64,000 nt of DNA, taken from positions 49,371 to 113,370 of the forward strand of contig JAGPCO010000009.1 of assembly GCA_018058095.1 (NCBI GenBank), in the 5' to 3' direction. Both the position numbers and the translations under genes were made by a program. Numbering within the stretch: the stretch's first letter is position 1; each line of letters begins with the position of its first letter. The DNA comes from Kofleriaceae bacterium (lineage in GTDB: Bacteria; Myxococcota_A; Polyangia; Haliangiales; Haliangiaceae). Below, piece after piece: positions 44,905 through 58,470 of the stretch. The notes beneath the pieces were generated by a model. That model was not told the DNA's origin, made no database searches, and saw only the letters and a program-made list of their open reading frames with translations.

Positions 44905-46398
44905 TCACGGCGCCGTGCCGATCTCCAGCTGCCAGGTGCGCAGGGTGCCGACGTCCTGCCCGGCGCCGTCGACCACCTTGAGGCTCCATTCACCCGTCAG
45001 CGCCGCGCCCTCGAAGCCGGCCACGTCGAACGAGGCCTGCACGTTGTCGGTCGCGCCACCCTCCTCGGCGAAGAACGTCTTGGTGGTGGCGCCATGACCG
45101 AGCGTCAGGGTCAGGTCGCCGCGATAGGTGTGGGTGATGTCGACGCTGACCTTGACCGTGCCGACCGTGGCCAGGTCGGTCACGGCGATCGTGCTGGTGA
45201 TGCCGGTCGGGTTGTTGTCGGGGATGGCCAGGTTGGGGCTGGCGGCGTACGTGCGGACCATCGGCACCGCCGCGCAGGCCGGGTGGCTGGCGCAGCCGCT
45301 GTCGGCGCAGTTGGCCTGCCCGTCGCGGTCCTCGTCGCGCATGCCAGCGTCGTCACACACCTCGGCGGCCTGCTGGTCGAGCCGCGGCAGCTCGGCCACC
45401 ACCGCGTTGCCGTACTCACTCACGTAGCGCATCGACAGCCAGCCGTAGCCCGGGCCGAAGTCGTTGCCGGTGCCGAACGAGGCGGTGCCCCACGAGTTCT
45501 TGAACAGCCAGAAGCCCTTCTCCATGCGCGGGTTGCCGCTGCCGTCGAGCACCGGCTGGCCGGCCTCGTCGCGCATCGGCACCTCGAGATCGTCATCCCA
45601 GCCGATGATGAGGATGGCGTGGCCGGCCCGCTTGGCCAGCGACTTCTCCTTGTCGACGTTGTTGGGGTAGGTCACCACGCCCTGGTTCCACAGGGCCGAG
45701 TCGACCGGCAGCTCGGACCGGCGGTGGTTCCACGACTGGTAGAAGAACGTCATGCCGACCACCACGCCGGTCTTCTTGGTCGTGAGGTGGGCCTTGATCG
45801 AGTTGGTGTTGAGGTACCGCTTGCTCGGCAGCTTGAAGCGCGGCGCCGCCAGCGCGGCCGCCGGTGGCTCGCCGTTGGTGTAGCACTGGGTCGGCTTGGT
45901 CTCGCCGGTGCATGCCGGGTCGTTGCCGGTCGACCACGGCGCCGACTCGTACGGCCAGTCGGACTCGGCGATGGTGCCGAAGTCGACCACCGCCTCGAGG
46001 TTGGACGGGCCGCTCGAGCCCTCGGTGAAGGCGAAGTCGCCGACCTCGCGCTTGACCGACCACTGCAGGAACTGCTCGGAGAAGTCGGGGTCGGCCATGC
46101 CGGCGCGGATGTACAGGTTCTCGACCTGCGCGGTGGTGGCGAAGATGCTGCACACCCCGCGGCTGCCCTGGCTCTTGACCGGGCTCTGATCGGCGACCAG
46201 GTCGCTGTACTTCTTGGGGTACTGGGCGTCGGCCTTGTTCTCGTCCGGGAGCGAGTCGTTGTCGGGTGCGTCGCCCTTGATCTCGTCCTCGCCTGCCAGC
46301 GGGGTGTCGTTGTCGATGACGTCGGACGGGTCATCCCCCCCGGCGCAGGCAGCGGCGAACAGGGAGGCGGCGAGGAAGGGCAGCAGGCGGCGCTTCAT
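44905..46398 (-). CDS. Papain-like (C1A) cysteine protease with P domain
   Basis: 497 residues from ATG 46398. Lipobox AASLFAAAC, an acidic propeptide-like stretch (DNDTPLAGEDEIKGDAPDND), then a papain domain. It carries oxyanion Gln and catalytic Cys in VKSQGSRGVCSIFATTAQVE, His in RAGHAILIIGWDDD and Asn in FWLFKNSWGT, the complete C1A triad. The C-terminal 130 residues form a P (homoB/proprotein-convertase) domain: IPDNNPTGITSTIAV, THTYRGDLTLTLGHG, LTGEWSLKVVDGAGQD. P domains usually accompany subtilases, so a papain partner is less common. The product is a surface lipoprotein protease, plausible for predation or turnover of envelope proteins. Low-complexity acidic residues may keep it inactive until export. 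Confidence 0.87.
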   Translation of the reverse strand: MKRRLLPFLAASLFAAACAGGDDPSDVIDNDTPLAGEDEIKGDAPDNDSLPDENKADAQYPKKYSDLVADQSPVKSQGSRGVCSIFATTAQVENLYIRAGMADPDFSEQFLQWSVKREVGDFAFTEGSSGPSNLEAVVDFGTIAESDWPYESAPWSTGNDPACTGETKPTQCYTNGEPPAAALAAPRFKLPSKRYLNTNSIKAHLTTKKTGVVVGMTFFYQSWNHRRSELPVDSALWNQGVVTYPNNVDKEKSLAKRAGHAILIIGWDDDLEVPMRDEAGQPVLDGSGNPRMEKGFWLFKNSWGTASFGTGNDFGPGYGWLSMRYVSEYGNAVVAELPRLDQQAAEVCDDAGMRDEDRDGQANCADSGCASHPACAAVPMVRTYAASPNLAIPDNNPTGITSTIAVTDLATVGTVKVSVDITHTYRGDLTLTLGHGATTKTFFAEEGGATDNVQASFDVAGFEGAALTGEWSLKVVDGAGQDVGTLRTWQLEIGTAP

Positions 46399-46575
46399 GG
46401 GGCCGTCCGGATGCCGGATCTGTGCCACCCCCCGGACGTGGTAGACGGCCGGAATCGCAGGGCAGATCGGCCCACCTGGCCAGGTCAGTGGCCACCACCT
46501 TGGGTCGCCACCGGCCAGGGCATCCGCCGTGGCCAGTCGTGGGCACCTGGCCGGTCCCGTCGCCCGCCGCCGGGG

Positions 46576-48108
46576 TCAGCTGGCGCGGTCGTCGAACAGG
46601 CCGAAGAAGCCGCGGATGCGCCCGAGCAGGTCCTGCTTCTCGGTGTCGATGCGCCGCCGCGCCGCGTCGCCGCCTTCGTCCCGGGCGGCCTCGAGCGCGC
46701 CACGCCGGCTGGCCAGCACCCCGGCGACCTGGTCGGCCAGCTCGGGGTGCGCCCGCAGCAGCGCCTCGAACGCCGGCTTGTCGACCCGGTAACACAGCAG
46801 GTCGGTGGTCGCCAGCACCGTGGCCGAGCGGACCGCGCCGGTCATGAGCGACATCTCGCCGAAGAACTGCCCCGGGCCGAGCTGCGCGACCTCGCGCTCA
46901 CCGAGCCGGACGACCGCGCCGCCGCTGACGATCATGTACAGGCCATCGTCGCGATCACCCTCGCGGGTGACCGCCTCGCCGCGCGCGAACGGGGCGTACA
47001 CCAGGCTGCGGGCCAGCTCCTCGCGGCGTGGCGCCGGCAGGGCGCGGAAGATGTCGACTCGCTCGAGCGCGCTCTGGCGCTGGGCGTGCTCCTCCTCCTG
47101 CTTGCGCAGGGCGCGCTCGGGCGACTCGGCGGTGACGAACACCGCCTGGGCCGGGATGGCCATCGGGATGTCGGCCCGGCGCAGGGCGTAGAAGATCCGG
47201 ACCCGGGCCTCGCTGTCGGTCGGGTCGTCGGTCGACAGGTCGTCGAGCCAGTAGCGCAGCTGGTAGTGCGCGTAGCTGTCCTTGACCCCGACGAACAGCA
47301 GCTGCGGCGCCGGATCGAGCGCCATCCGCTCGATCGGATCACGCTGGAGCGGATCGAGCACGGCGTGGATCACCTCGTTGGGCGGGGTGCGGTAGTCGAC
47401 GAAGAAGCTGAGGTCGCGCCGCCAGCGTGGGGCCGCGCCGTCGCGCCGGCCGGCGATCGTGACCTGGCCCTTCATCAGGACCGCGTTGGGGATGATGATC
47501 GTCTCCCAGGCCCGGGTCTCGATCGCGGTGTAGCGCCAGCGGATCTCGATCACCTTGCCCTGGGGCTGGCCGACGCCGAGAGAGATCCAGTCGCCGACCC
47601 GGACCGAGTTGTCGAGCTGGACGGCCAGGCCGCCCATCATGTTGCCGAGGGTGTCCTGCATCGAGAAGCCGATGACCGCGGTCAGGACGGCCGAGGTGGT
47701 GATGAGGCCGGCGACCGAGAAGCCGGCGCGCTTGCCGACGGCGATCATCGCCGCCACCACGGCGACCGCGGTCAGGATGTCCATCAGGATGCGCGGGATG
47801 ACCACGCCGAGCCGGGGCAGGATCACCCGGAACACGATCTGGTTGGCCAGCGCGATCAGGCACAGGAGCTCGCCGGCCAGAGCGATGACCTCGAGCACGT
47901 GGGGGTCGCGCCGGGCCGCCGCCAGCCCGGCGACGACGAGCAGGGCGCCGACGTGGACCAGCAGCAGCAGCCGGGCCAGGCGCAGGCGCGGGCGGTCGAG
48001 CTCGGGCAGCCGGCGCACCAGGAGCGCGGCCAGCACGAACGCGCCCAGCAGGTACAGCGTGCGGGCCTCGACCGTGTGATCCCACAGCGATCGGACGAAG
48101 GCTTCCAC
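46576..48108 (-). CDS. MscS mechanosensitive channel with cyclic-nucleotide-binding domain
   Basis: 510 residues from GTG 48108. N-terminal TM helices (about residues 15-120), then the MscS pore and beta domain: VGKRAGFSVAGLITTSAVLTA, FSMQDTLGNMMGGLAVQL, VRVGDWISL, and QGKVIEIRWRYTAIETRAWE with IIPNAVLMKG. From about 350 a cNMP-binding domain follows: FRALPAPRREELARSLVYAPF, GDRDDGLYMIVSGGAVVRLG and GPGQFFGEMSLMTGAVRSATV. The last 40 residues are a charged coil. MscS-CNB fusions form cyclic-nucleotide-gated or modulated channels in several bacteria. The phosphate-binding cassette GEMSLMTGAVRSATV reads as intact. Gating ligand (cAMP, cGMP or other) is unknown. Confidence 0.88.
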   Translation of the reverse strand: MEAFVRSLWDHTVEARTLYLLGAFVLAALLVRRLPELDRPRLRLARLLLLVHVGALLVVAGLAAARRDPHVLEVIALAGELLCLIALANQIVFRVILPRLGVVIPRILMDILTAVAVVAAMIAVGKRAGFSVAGLITTSAVLTAVIGFSMQDTLGNMMGGLAVQLDNSVRVGDWISLGVGQPQGKVIEIRWRYTAIETRAWETIIIPNAVLMKGQVTIAGRRDGAAPRWRRDLSFFVDYRTPPNEVIHAVLDPLQRDPIERMALDPAPQLLFVGVKDSYAHYQLRYWLDDLSTDDPTDSEARVRIFYALRRADIPMAIPAQAVFVTAESPERALRKQEEEHAQRQSALERVDIFRALPAPRREELARSLVYAPFARGEAVTREGDRDDGLYMIVSGGAVVRLGEREVAQLGPGQFFGEMSLMTGAVRSATVLATTDLLCYRVDKPAFEALLRAHPELADQVAGVLASRRGALEAARDEGGDAARRRIDTEKQDLLGRIRGFFGLFDDRAS

Positions 48109-48134
48109 GGCACGGCATCGTAGCACTCCACCGC

Positions 48135-48150
48135 CGCGCGCGCGCGCGCG
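48135..48150. repeat. (CG)8 alternating tract upstream of the MscS gene
   Basis: Sixteen bases of pure alternating CG lie 27-42 bases upstream of the MscS GTG start, between it and the stop of the TSP3 lipoprotein gene. Such tracts can adopt left-handed Z-DNA under supercoiling. In a genome this G+C-rich a run of this length can arise by chance. Confidence 0.5.
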
Positions 48151-48192
48151 GGCGTGCGACCGGACGCCACAGCCAGCCGCGCCGGGCGACCG

Positions 48193-49164
48193 TCAGCGCA
48201 GGGCGATGACCGCGGCCCAGTCCAGGGCGACGGCCAGGTCCTCGACGTAGACCCCGCGCGCTCCGGTGGTCGGCTGCGGCGCCACCAGGGACAGGCTCAG
48301 CCGCTCGCCGGTCGACAGGCCGATGGTGCAGCGCACGACCCCTTTCGCCCCGCCCGGCTCCGACTGCGCCACCAGCTCGAACCCGCCCGACACCAGCGGC
48401 GCCGCCGGCACGCTGGTGACGACGTTGTAGTCACCCATGACGAACTGCTCGATCGCCACGATGCTCGCGCCGGTGGTCGGCGTGTTGTGGGTGCAGGTGA
48501 GGTAGGTCTGGTCGACCCCGACGCCCTGCTCGCCGACGCTCAGCCACAGGTATCGCCCGGTCCCACCGACCTCGGTCACCCGGCCGCCGACGGTCAGGGT
48601 CACCCCCGGCGCGGTGAACATGCTGGCCGGGAGGCGGGCCGAGGCCAGGTCCGTCTGCGACCGGCTCTGGGTCAACGACCCGCCGCCGACTTCCCAGTTG
48701 CCGCCCGAGTGGGTCCACTGGCCGTCGTCCACGCCAAAGCCGGTGAAGTAGACCCACTCGTGCTGCTCGGGGCCGGGGTCACACGCGTCGCCCACCCCGT
48801 CCCCGTCGGCGTCGACGTCGCCGCCTGCTCCCACCGCCCGGAACGGGCACAGGTCGCACGCGTCGCCGAGCTGGTCGAGGTCCTCGTCGAACTGCCCTGG
48901 ATCGGCGACGCTCGGGCACAGGTCGAGGTGGTCCGGGATCCCGTCGAGGTCGCCATCGGGCCCCGGCGGGGCGTCGATCCCGCCGGCGGGTCGCGCATCC
49001 GCGGCGCCGGCCTCGACCTGGCAGGTCCCGGCGACGCAGCTCTCCCCGGGAGGACACGCGATGTCCGGTCCACACGGCAAGCCTGGCGCAGGCGTCTGGA
49101 AGCAGGCTCCACACAGGGTGATCGCCACCACCAGGACCCCGCCGGCGAGAGAGCCTGTTGCCAT
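48193..49164 (-). CDS. TSP3-repeat lipoprotein with jelly-roll-like C terminus
   Basis: 323 residues. Lipobox in VVAITLCGAC (the next Cys-Phe-Gln starts the mature protein). A Cys-rich part (LPCGPDIACPPGESCVAGTC) and thrombospondin type 3 repeats with DxDxDG loops (PDGDLDGIPDHLDLCP, DVDADGDGVGDACDP) follow. The C-terminal 190 residues resemble a LamG/CBM-like beta sandwich (VYFTGFGVDDGQWTHSGGNW, LTVGGRVTEVGGTGRYLWL). Calcium binding at the cell surface is expected from the TSP3 loops. The ATG at 49164 is used; GTG 49167 is adjacent. No close partner gene; MscS lies downstream on the same strand. Confidence 0.75.
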   Translation of the reverse strand: MATGSLAGGVLVVAITLCGACFQTPAPGLPCGPDIACPPGESCVAGTCQVEAGAADARPAGGIDAPPGPDGDLDGIPDHLDLCPSVADPGQFDEDLDQLGDACDLCPFRAVGAGGDVDADGDGVGDACDPGPEQHEWVYFTGFGVDDGQWTHSGGNWEVGGGSLTQSRSQTDLASARLPASMFTAPGVTLTVGGRVTEVGGTGRYLWLSVGEQGVGVDQTYLTCTHNTPTTGASIVAIEQFVMGDYNVVTSVPAAPLVSGGFELVAQSEPGGAKGVVRCTIGLSTGERLSLSLVAPQPTTGARGVYVEDLAVALDWAAVIALR

Positions 49165-49207
49165 CACGACGGCAGTATCCCACAGGCCGCTGGCGACCGT
49201 GACGCGA

Positions 49208-50230
49208 TCAGGCCCGGGCCGCCGCGGCCCGGACCCGGCCGAGCAGCGCCGCCTTCTCCGTCGCCGGCAGGAAGGAGGCCCGCACCGCGTTCTCGGCCAG
49301 GGTCACGACCTCGTCGGCCGTGAGCCGGAGCGCCTCGGCGGTGGCCCGGTAGTTCTCGCCGAGGTAACCGCCGAAGTAGGCCGGGTCATCGCTGTTGAGG
49401 GTGATGGCCACCCCACGCCGGAGCAGGTCGGCCAGGTTGTGGTCGGCCAGGCGCGGGAACACCCGCAGCTTGACGTTGGACAGCGGGCACACCGTCAGCG
49501 GGATGCGGCGCGCGGCCAGGTGCGCGACCAGCTCGGGATCCTCGCTGCACCGCACGCCGTGATCGATGCGCTCGACGGCGAGCAGGTCGAGCGCCTCGCG
49601 GATGTAGCTGGCCGGGCCCTCCTCCCCGGCGTGCGCGACCGCACGCAGGCCCAGGCCCCGGGCCCGGGCGAAGACCCGCGCGAACTTGCTGGGCGGGTTG
49701 CCGCGCTCGCCCGAGTCGAGGCCGACGCCGATGAACTCGCGCCGGAACGGCAACGCGGCGTCGAGGGTGGTCTCGGCCTCGGCCTCGCTGAGGTGGCGCA
49801 GGAAACACAGGATGAGCTCGGACGTGATGCCGTAGCGGCGACGGGCGTCGTCCATGGCCGCGCGCAGGCCGGTGAACACCGCGTCGAGCGAGACCCCGCG
49901 CGTGGTGTGGGTCTGCGGGTCGAAGAACAGCTCGGCGTGGACCAGCCCGTCGGCGTGGGCCCGGGTGAAGTAGCTCATCGCCAGCGCGTAGAAGTCGCGG
50001 TCATCGCGCAGCACCGCGCAGCCGGCGTAGTACAGGTCGAGGAACGACTGCAGGTCGGCGAACTGGTAGGCGGCGCGCACGGCGTCGACGCTGGCGTAGG
50101 GCAACGGCGTGCCGTGGCGGCTGGCCAGGGCGAACATCAGCTCGGGCTCGAGCGTGCCCTCGATGTGCAGGTGCAGCTCGGCCTTGGGCAGCAGGCGGAT
50201 CAGGCGATCGAGGGTGGGGTCGAGGACCAT
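49208..50230 (-). CDS. Adenine/adenosine deaminase
   Basis: 340 residues. Zinc site and active site: KAELHLHIEGTLEPEL (HxH), VAHAGEEGP (His and catalytic Glu), ERIDHGVR and LNSDDPAYFGG (Asp-Asp). From memory the whole protein closely follows the adenine-deaminase subgroup of the adenosine deaminase family (for example LCFLRHLSEAEAETTLDAAL, IGVGLDSGERGNPPSKF, PLTVCPLSNVKLRVF), so adenine to hypoxanthine is as likely as adenosine to inosine. Purine salvage, cytoplasmic. It is divergent from tex with 96 bases between starts. Confidence 0.92.
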   Translation of the reverse strand: MVLDPTLDRLIRLLPKAELHLHIEGTLEPELMFALASRHGTPLPYASVDAVRAAYQFADLQSFLDLYYAGCAVLRDDRDFYALAMSYFTRAHADGLVHAELFFDPQTHTTRGVSLDAVFTGLRAAMDDARRRYGITSELILCFLRHLSEAEAETTLDAALPFRREFIGVGLDSGERGNPPSKFARVFARARGLGLRAVAHAGEEGPASYIREALDLLAVERIDHGVRCSEDPELVAHLAARRIPLTVCPLSNVKLRVFPRLADHNLADLLRRGVAITLNSDDPAYFGGYLGENYRATAEALRLTADEVVTLAENAVRASFLPATEKAALLGRVRAAAARA

Positions 50231-50326
50231 GGCGCCGACGATATCAGGCCAGGCCGTGGGGCGCGTCTGCGCGGCGTTTGCCGTTGCGCGCCCCGGGGGC
50301 GGCGGCTACCGTCCCGCCCGCTCGCC

Positions 50327-53276
<2,950 letters not shown>

Positions 53277-53287
<11 letters not shown>

Positions 53288-55595
53288 CGCCGCGCTGGCC
53301 ACGCTGGCCGCGCTGGTGCTGGCGCCCGGATGTGGTGACCGGCGCGCGCGACCGCAAGGGGCCACCGGCGCCGACGCCAGCACCGCCCTGGCCACGCCGG
53401 CGGACGGCTCCGCCAGCGGCGACGCCAGCCCGGCTGCGACGCTCGCCCTCGACGAGGGCGGCCGGCTCGATCCGAGCACGAGCACCTCGGCGCGGCTGGT
53501 GTGGTCGCTCGGCGCCAACCGGCTCCTGCTCCACCGCAGCGTCGACGGCGAGCTGGTCGCCGACGGGCGCGGCCACGCGCTGTCGCACTACACCGGGTTT
53601 GGCCCCCACCCGGGGCGCTGGCGGCTGGCCGTCCCCGTCGCCGGGCAGACCGCGGCGATCGCCGGTCGCCAGGCCGAGCTCGAGCTGCCCCTGACCGCCG
53701 ACCAGGCCGGCGCCATCGTCGAGCTGCAGGCGCGGGTGCACGTCCCGGCGGCGCGCACGATCACCATCAAGCTCGACGGGCGCAAGGCCGGCCCCGGCGC
53801 CCGCGCCGCGCTCGTCCCGGGCTGGCAGGACCTGCGCGTGCCGGTCCCGGCCGGCCTGCTGCGCGCCGGCGACCACCGGGTCGCCCTCGATGGCGGCGGC
53901 GGCGTGCTGGCGCTGCGCTGGCTGCGCCTGGCCCACCGCGCCGGCGCCGACGCGCCCCTGCCCGACCCGCTCACCGCCGCCGGCTACGACGCCGAGCACG
54001 ATCGCTTCACGCTGCGCGCCGGGGCCGGCCTGCACACCCACGTCCTGTTGCCGGCCGGGGCCCAGCTGGTCGGGACCGTCGGCGGTGGCGCCGGGTGCGC
54101 GCTCGAGGTCCGGGCCACCACGTCCGACGGCAGCTTCGCTGGCGGGTTGCTCAGCGCCGACGTCGGCCGCGTCGATCTGTCGACGGTGGGCGAACGCGCG
54201 GTCGCGCTGAGCCTGGTCGCGCGCGACTGCGGCGAGCTCACGCTGGACGCGGCCGGCGTCGAGCTGGCCGGGCCGGCGCCGGCGCCGCCCGCGCTGGCGC
54301 CGCCGCCGCGTTACGTCGTGTTGTGGGTGATGGACGCGCTGCGGGCCGACCGGGTCCGCACCTTCACCCCCGGCGCCCGCGCCGAGACGCCGACCTTCGA
54401 TGCGCTGGCCGCGACCGGGGTGATCTTTCGCCAGTTCTACATCGGCGGCAACGAGTCGCAGGCCAGCCACTCGAGCCTGTGGACCTCGCTGTACCCGGCC
54501 CGGCACGGCGTGCGCACCGCTGGCGACCACCCGCACCCGCACCTCTCTGCCTCGTTCGCCACGCTCAGCACCGAGCTGAGCGCACACGGCCTGGCCAGCC
54601 ACGCGGTGACCGGCAACGGCTTCGTCGTCGACGGCAACGGCTACCACCGCGGCTTCGCCAGCTTCCGCAACCTGATGCGCGAGAAGAACCACGGCCCGAA
54701 CGGCGTGCTGTACGGGGCCCAGGTCGTCGACGCCGCGCTCGCGGTCCTCGACAAGGCCCGGTCGGGGCCGGCGTACCTGTTCCTCGGCACGGTCGACACC
54801 CACGGCCCGTGGATCGCGCGCAAGCCGTGGATCGATCGCTACAGCCCGGGCCGGTACGACGGCCCGTTCCAGCGTCACGGCACGATGGCCGAGCTCGGCA
54901 TCGTCCGCGGCAAGATGGGCTGCAGCAAGGTGCCGCCGCCGCGCGACGTCGAGCGCCTGCGCGCGATCTACGACTCGGCCATCAGCTACCAGGACGCCCA
55001 GCTCGGCCGCTGCGTCGAGCAGCTCAAGACCTGGGGCATCTGGGACCAGACCCTGCTGGTGGTCACCGCCGACCACGGTGAGGAGCTGTTCGAGGAGAGC
55101 CGGTGTGGCCACGGCGGCACGCTGCGCGAGTCGCTGGTCAGGGTCCCGCTGCTCTTGCACTACCCGGCCGGCCTGCCCGGCGGCGTCGCCATCAGCGAGG
55201 GCGCCGACGGCGTCGACGTGCTGCCGACCGTGCTCGAGCTGCTCGGGCGGCCCCCGCTCGAGCAGGCCCAGGGCGAGAGCCTGCGCCCGATCGCGCACGG
55301 GGTGGGCCGCGGCTGGGTCCGGCCCTCGGTGGCGTCGCAGTACGAGTACGCGCACGCCCTGCGGCTGGGCCGATGGAAGCTGCGCGCCAACCGGCAGGGC
55401 CGGGCCGCCCTGTACGACGTCGTGGCCGACCCGGACGAGCGGGTCGATGCGGCGGTGACCAGCCCGGTCGAACGCCGGGTGCTGGTCGATCACCTGCGGC
55501 TGTACCTGGCGACCCGAGCCCGCTGGCGCAAGGCGCGCTGGGGGGTGGTGTCGAACATGAGCGCGGCGGCGGCGGCGGAGATCGACGCGCCATGA
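53277..55595 (+). CDS. Sulfatase/phosphatase-fold lipoprotein
   Basis: 772 residues from an ATG inside the tex 3' end. Lipobox AALVLAPGC. Residues 30-340 form one or two beta-sandwich domains (LELPLTADQAGAIVELQARV, VPAGLLRAGDHRVALDG). From about 345 comes a sulfatase/alkaline-phosphatase-superfamily domain: VVLWVMDALRADRV, the nucleophile loop NESQASHSSLWTSLYPARHG, DTHGPWIARKPW, and the metal site TADHGEELFEESRCGHGG. The loop reads SxASH (Ser394) instead of the CxPxR or SxPxR needed for formylglycine, so it is probably a phosphodiesterase, phosphotransferase or sulfatase relative using Ser directly. It acts outside the cytoplasmic membrane. It is coupled to both tex and a PHP gene. Confidence 0.85.
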
Positions 55596-56676
55596 GGCCA
55601 GGCCGCGCGATGCTGACGATGCTGGCGGCGCTGGCGGCGACCGCGACCGCGGCGCGCGCCGACGACCCCGACCCGGTCACCGGCGAGCGCTGGCTGCGCG
55701 GCTCGACCCACGTCCACGCCAAGCCGTCGGGCGACAGCCGCACGCCGGTCGACGAGGTGATCACCTGGTACGAAGAGGCCGGCTACGACTTCATCGTCCT
55801 GTCCGATCACAACCGGGTGTCGGAGATCGCGCCGGCGCGGTCGACCGCGGGCCGGCCGGCGGTGCTCGACTCACCGGCCCGGCTGCTGGTGATCGCCGGC
55901 ACCGAGCTGACCTTCAACCCCGACGTGTGCCTGCCGTCGCCACCGGAGTCGGGCAAGCGCTGCCGCATCCACGCCACGGTGATCGCCGCGACCGCACGCC
56001 CGGCCGGGCGGCTGGAGTGGGCCGACCGCCAGACCGACCAGCGCGAGCTGCAGTACGCGCGCGCGCTGACGACCGCGGCCGAGCTGGGCGGCGTGGCGCA
56101 GGTCAACCACCCGCTGTGGCACTGGGGCCTCAGCAGCGAGGTCCTGGCCAGGCTGGCCGGGCGCGGCCTGCGCCTGGTCGAGATCGCCAACGTGCAGTTC
56201 GACAGCTGGAACGCCGGCAAGCCCGGCCAGCCGTCCATGCTCGCGGTGTGGGACGGCGCGCTCCGCCTGGGCGCGCGGGTGTGGGGCGTGGCCAGCGACG
56301 ACGCCCACCACCACGACGAGGACGGCCGCGGCCAGTACCCGGCGGGCGGCGGCTGGGTCGTGGTGCGGGCCCGGCGCGACGCCGGCGCCATCCGCGACGC
56401 GCTGCTGGCCGGCCGCTTCTACGCCTCGACCGGCGTGGCCCTGACCCGGGTCGAGGTGGTCGACGGTCAGCTCGCGATCGACGTCGCCGACGAGCCGGGC
56501 ACCCACGTGACCCGGCTCATCGTCGACGGAGCGGTGGTGGCCCGGGTGGCGGGCCGGCAGATCCGCTTCCCGCTGCCGAGCGCGGGCTACGTCCGGGCCG
56601 AGGTGGTGCGTGACGACGGCGCCCGCGCCTTCACCCAGCCAGTGTGGGCGGCGGCCGGCGCGCCCCGAGGCGCAGC

Positions 56677-56689
<13 letters not shown>
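55592..56689 (+). CDS. Exported PHP-domain (phosphoesterase-like) protein
   Basis: 365 residues, ATG overlapping the stop of the sulfatase-like gene by four bases (ATGA). A signal peptide (MLTMLAALAATATAARA) is followed by a PHP/CehA-type metal site: GSTHVHAKPSGDS (HxH), FIVLSDHNRVSE, the His in QVNHPLWHWG, and the acidic-His cluster ASDDAHHHDEDGRG. The C-terminal 100 residues form a beta domain (LTRVEVVDGQLAIDVADEPG), as in exported CehA/McbA hydrolases. Predicted periplasmic metal-dependent phosphoesterase or amidohydrolase. With the preceding sulfatase-fold lipoprotein it may degrade a phosphorylated envelope polymer; that pairing is inference. The last 13 bases overlap the convergent udk gene. 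Confidence 0.85.
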
Positions 56690-57312
<623 letters not shown>

Positions 57313-57416
57313 GGGTCGGAGCTATCGCACACGGCGGCGCCCGTCGGCAACCGTGCCCGCGACGCGCCGGGCCGGGATCCGCCCGCGCCCGGGGCGGCCG
57401 CGGTAGGCTGCCGGCG

Positions 57417-58397
57417 ATGCCCTCACCACGTCCCATCGTCGCCGTCACCGGCGGCGCCGGCTTCATCGGCTCGCACACCGTCGACCGGCTGATCGAGACC
57501 GGGCACCGGGTCATCGTCGTCGACGACTTCTCGACCGGCAAGCGCAGCAACCTGGCCCGCTGGGCCGATCGCGACCGCCACGGCTTCGCCGGGGCCGAGC
57601 CGGCGCTCGAGGTGGTGGTGTGCGACATCAGCCATGGCCTGTTCCCGGCCCTGGCCGACCTGACCGCGCGGTTTGGCCCGGTCGAGCGGATCGTCCACCT
57701 GGCGGCTCAGGTCTCGGTCATCCACTCCCTGGCCAACCCGCTGACCGACGCCCGCGTCAACTACGGCGGCACCGTGCAGGTGCTGGAGTACGCGCGCACC
57801 ACCGGCGTACGCAAGGTGGTGCTGGCGTCGTCGGCGGCCGTGTACGGCGACGTGGCCCAGCTCCCGGTCGACGAGGACGCCGCGACCAACCCGGTGTCCC
57901 CGTACGGGATCCACAAGCGGGCCAGCGAGCTGGCGCTGGCCATGTACTCGTCGGTGTACGGCGTCGCCAGCACCGCGCTGCGCTTCTTCAACGTGTACGG
58001 CCCACGCCAGGATCCGAGCAGCCCGTACTCCGGGGTGATCTCGATCTTCGCGGACCGGGCCCGGGCCGGGCGCGACCTCACCATCTTCGGCGACGGCGGC
58101 CAGACCCGCGACTTCATCTACGTCGGCGACGTGGCGCGGGCCCTGGTCGCGGCGGTCACCGGCGACGCCGGCGACCGCGCCGCCATCAACCTCGGCACGG
58201 GGCGGGAGACCTCGGTGCTCGAGCTGGCCCGGCAGGTCGTGGCCACCTGCGGCAGCCGCGCCCGCATCGTCCATGCCCCGGCCCGGGCCGGCGAGATCCT
58301 GCGCTCGGTCGCCGCGGTCGATCGGGCCCGGTCCGTGCTCGGCGTCACCGCCGAGGTCGGCCTGGCCGACGGCCTGCGCGCGACGCTGGCGCCGTGA
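57417..58397 (+). CDS. NAD-dependent sugar-nucleotide epimerase/dehydratase
   Basis: 326 residues, extended SDR family. NAD-binding VTGGAGFIGSHTVDRL (Gly12-Gly18 region), HLAAQVSVIHSL, active-site SSAAVYGDV and the Tyr-Lys pair in SPYGIHKRASELA, then FFNVYGPRQDPSSPYSGVIS and RDFIYVGDVARAL. These fit UDP-glucose 4-epimerase-like or UDP-GlcNAc 4-epimerase (WbpP-like) enzymes used in surface polysaccharides. The exact sugar is not readable. It stands alone, without a cluster of glycosyltransferases. Confidence 0.88.
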   Translation: MPSPRPIVAVTGGAGFIGSHTVDRLIETGHRVIVVDDFSTGKRSNLARWADRDRHGFAGAEPALEVVVCDISHGLFPALADLTARFGPVERIVHLAAQVSVIHSLANPLTDARVNYGGTVQVLEYARTTGVRKVVLASSAAVYGDVAQLPVDEDAATNPVSPYGIHKRASELALAMYSSVYGVASTALRFFNVYGPRQDPSSPYSGVISIFADRARAGRDLTIFGDGGQTRDFIYVGDVARALVAAVTGDAGDRAAINLGTGRETSVLELARQVVATCGSRARIVHAPARAGEILRSVAAVDRARSVLGVTAEVGLADGLRATLAP

Positions 58398-58470
58398 CGC
58401 GGCGGCCGTCCCGGCCCGCCCCGCCGTGGTGCCCTCCCGCCGGAGCCCGCTTCGGGCTACCCTGCGGTTC

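Noticed and set aside
46474..46485. ACCTGGCCAGGT palindrome upstream of the papain-type gene as an operator
   Set aside because: A single perfect 12-base palindrome is expected several times by chance in a window of this size; no second copy with the same spacing was seen.
44902..48123. A plus-strand open frame of about 1073 codons across the papain and MscS genes
   Set aside because: Both minus-strand proteins have complete catalytic or channel motifs; the plus frame is low-complexity Arg/Val/Gly/Leu typical of antisense frames in very G+C-rich DNA.
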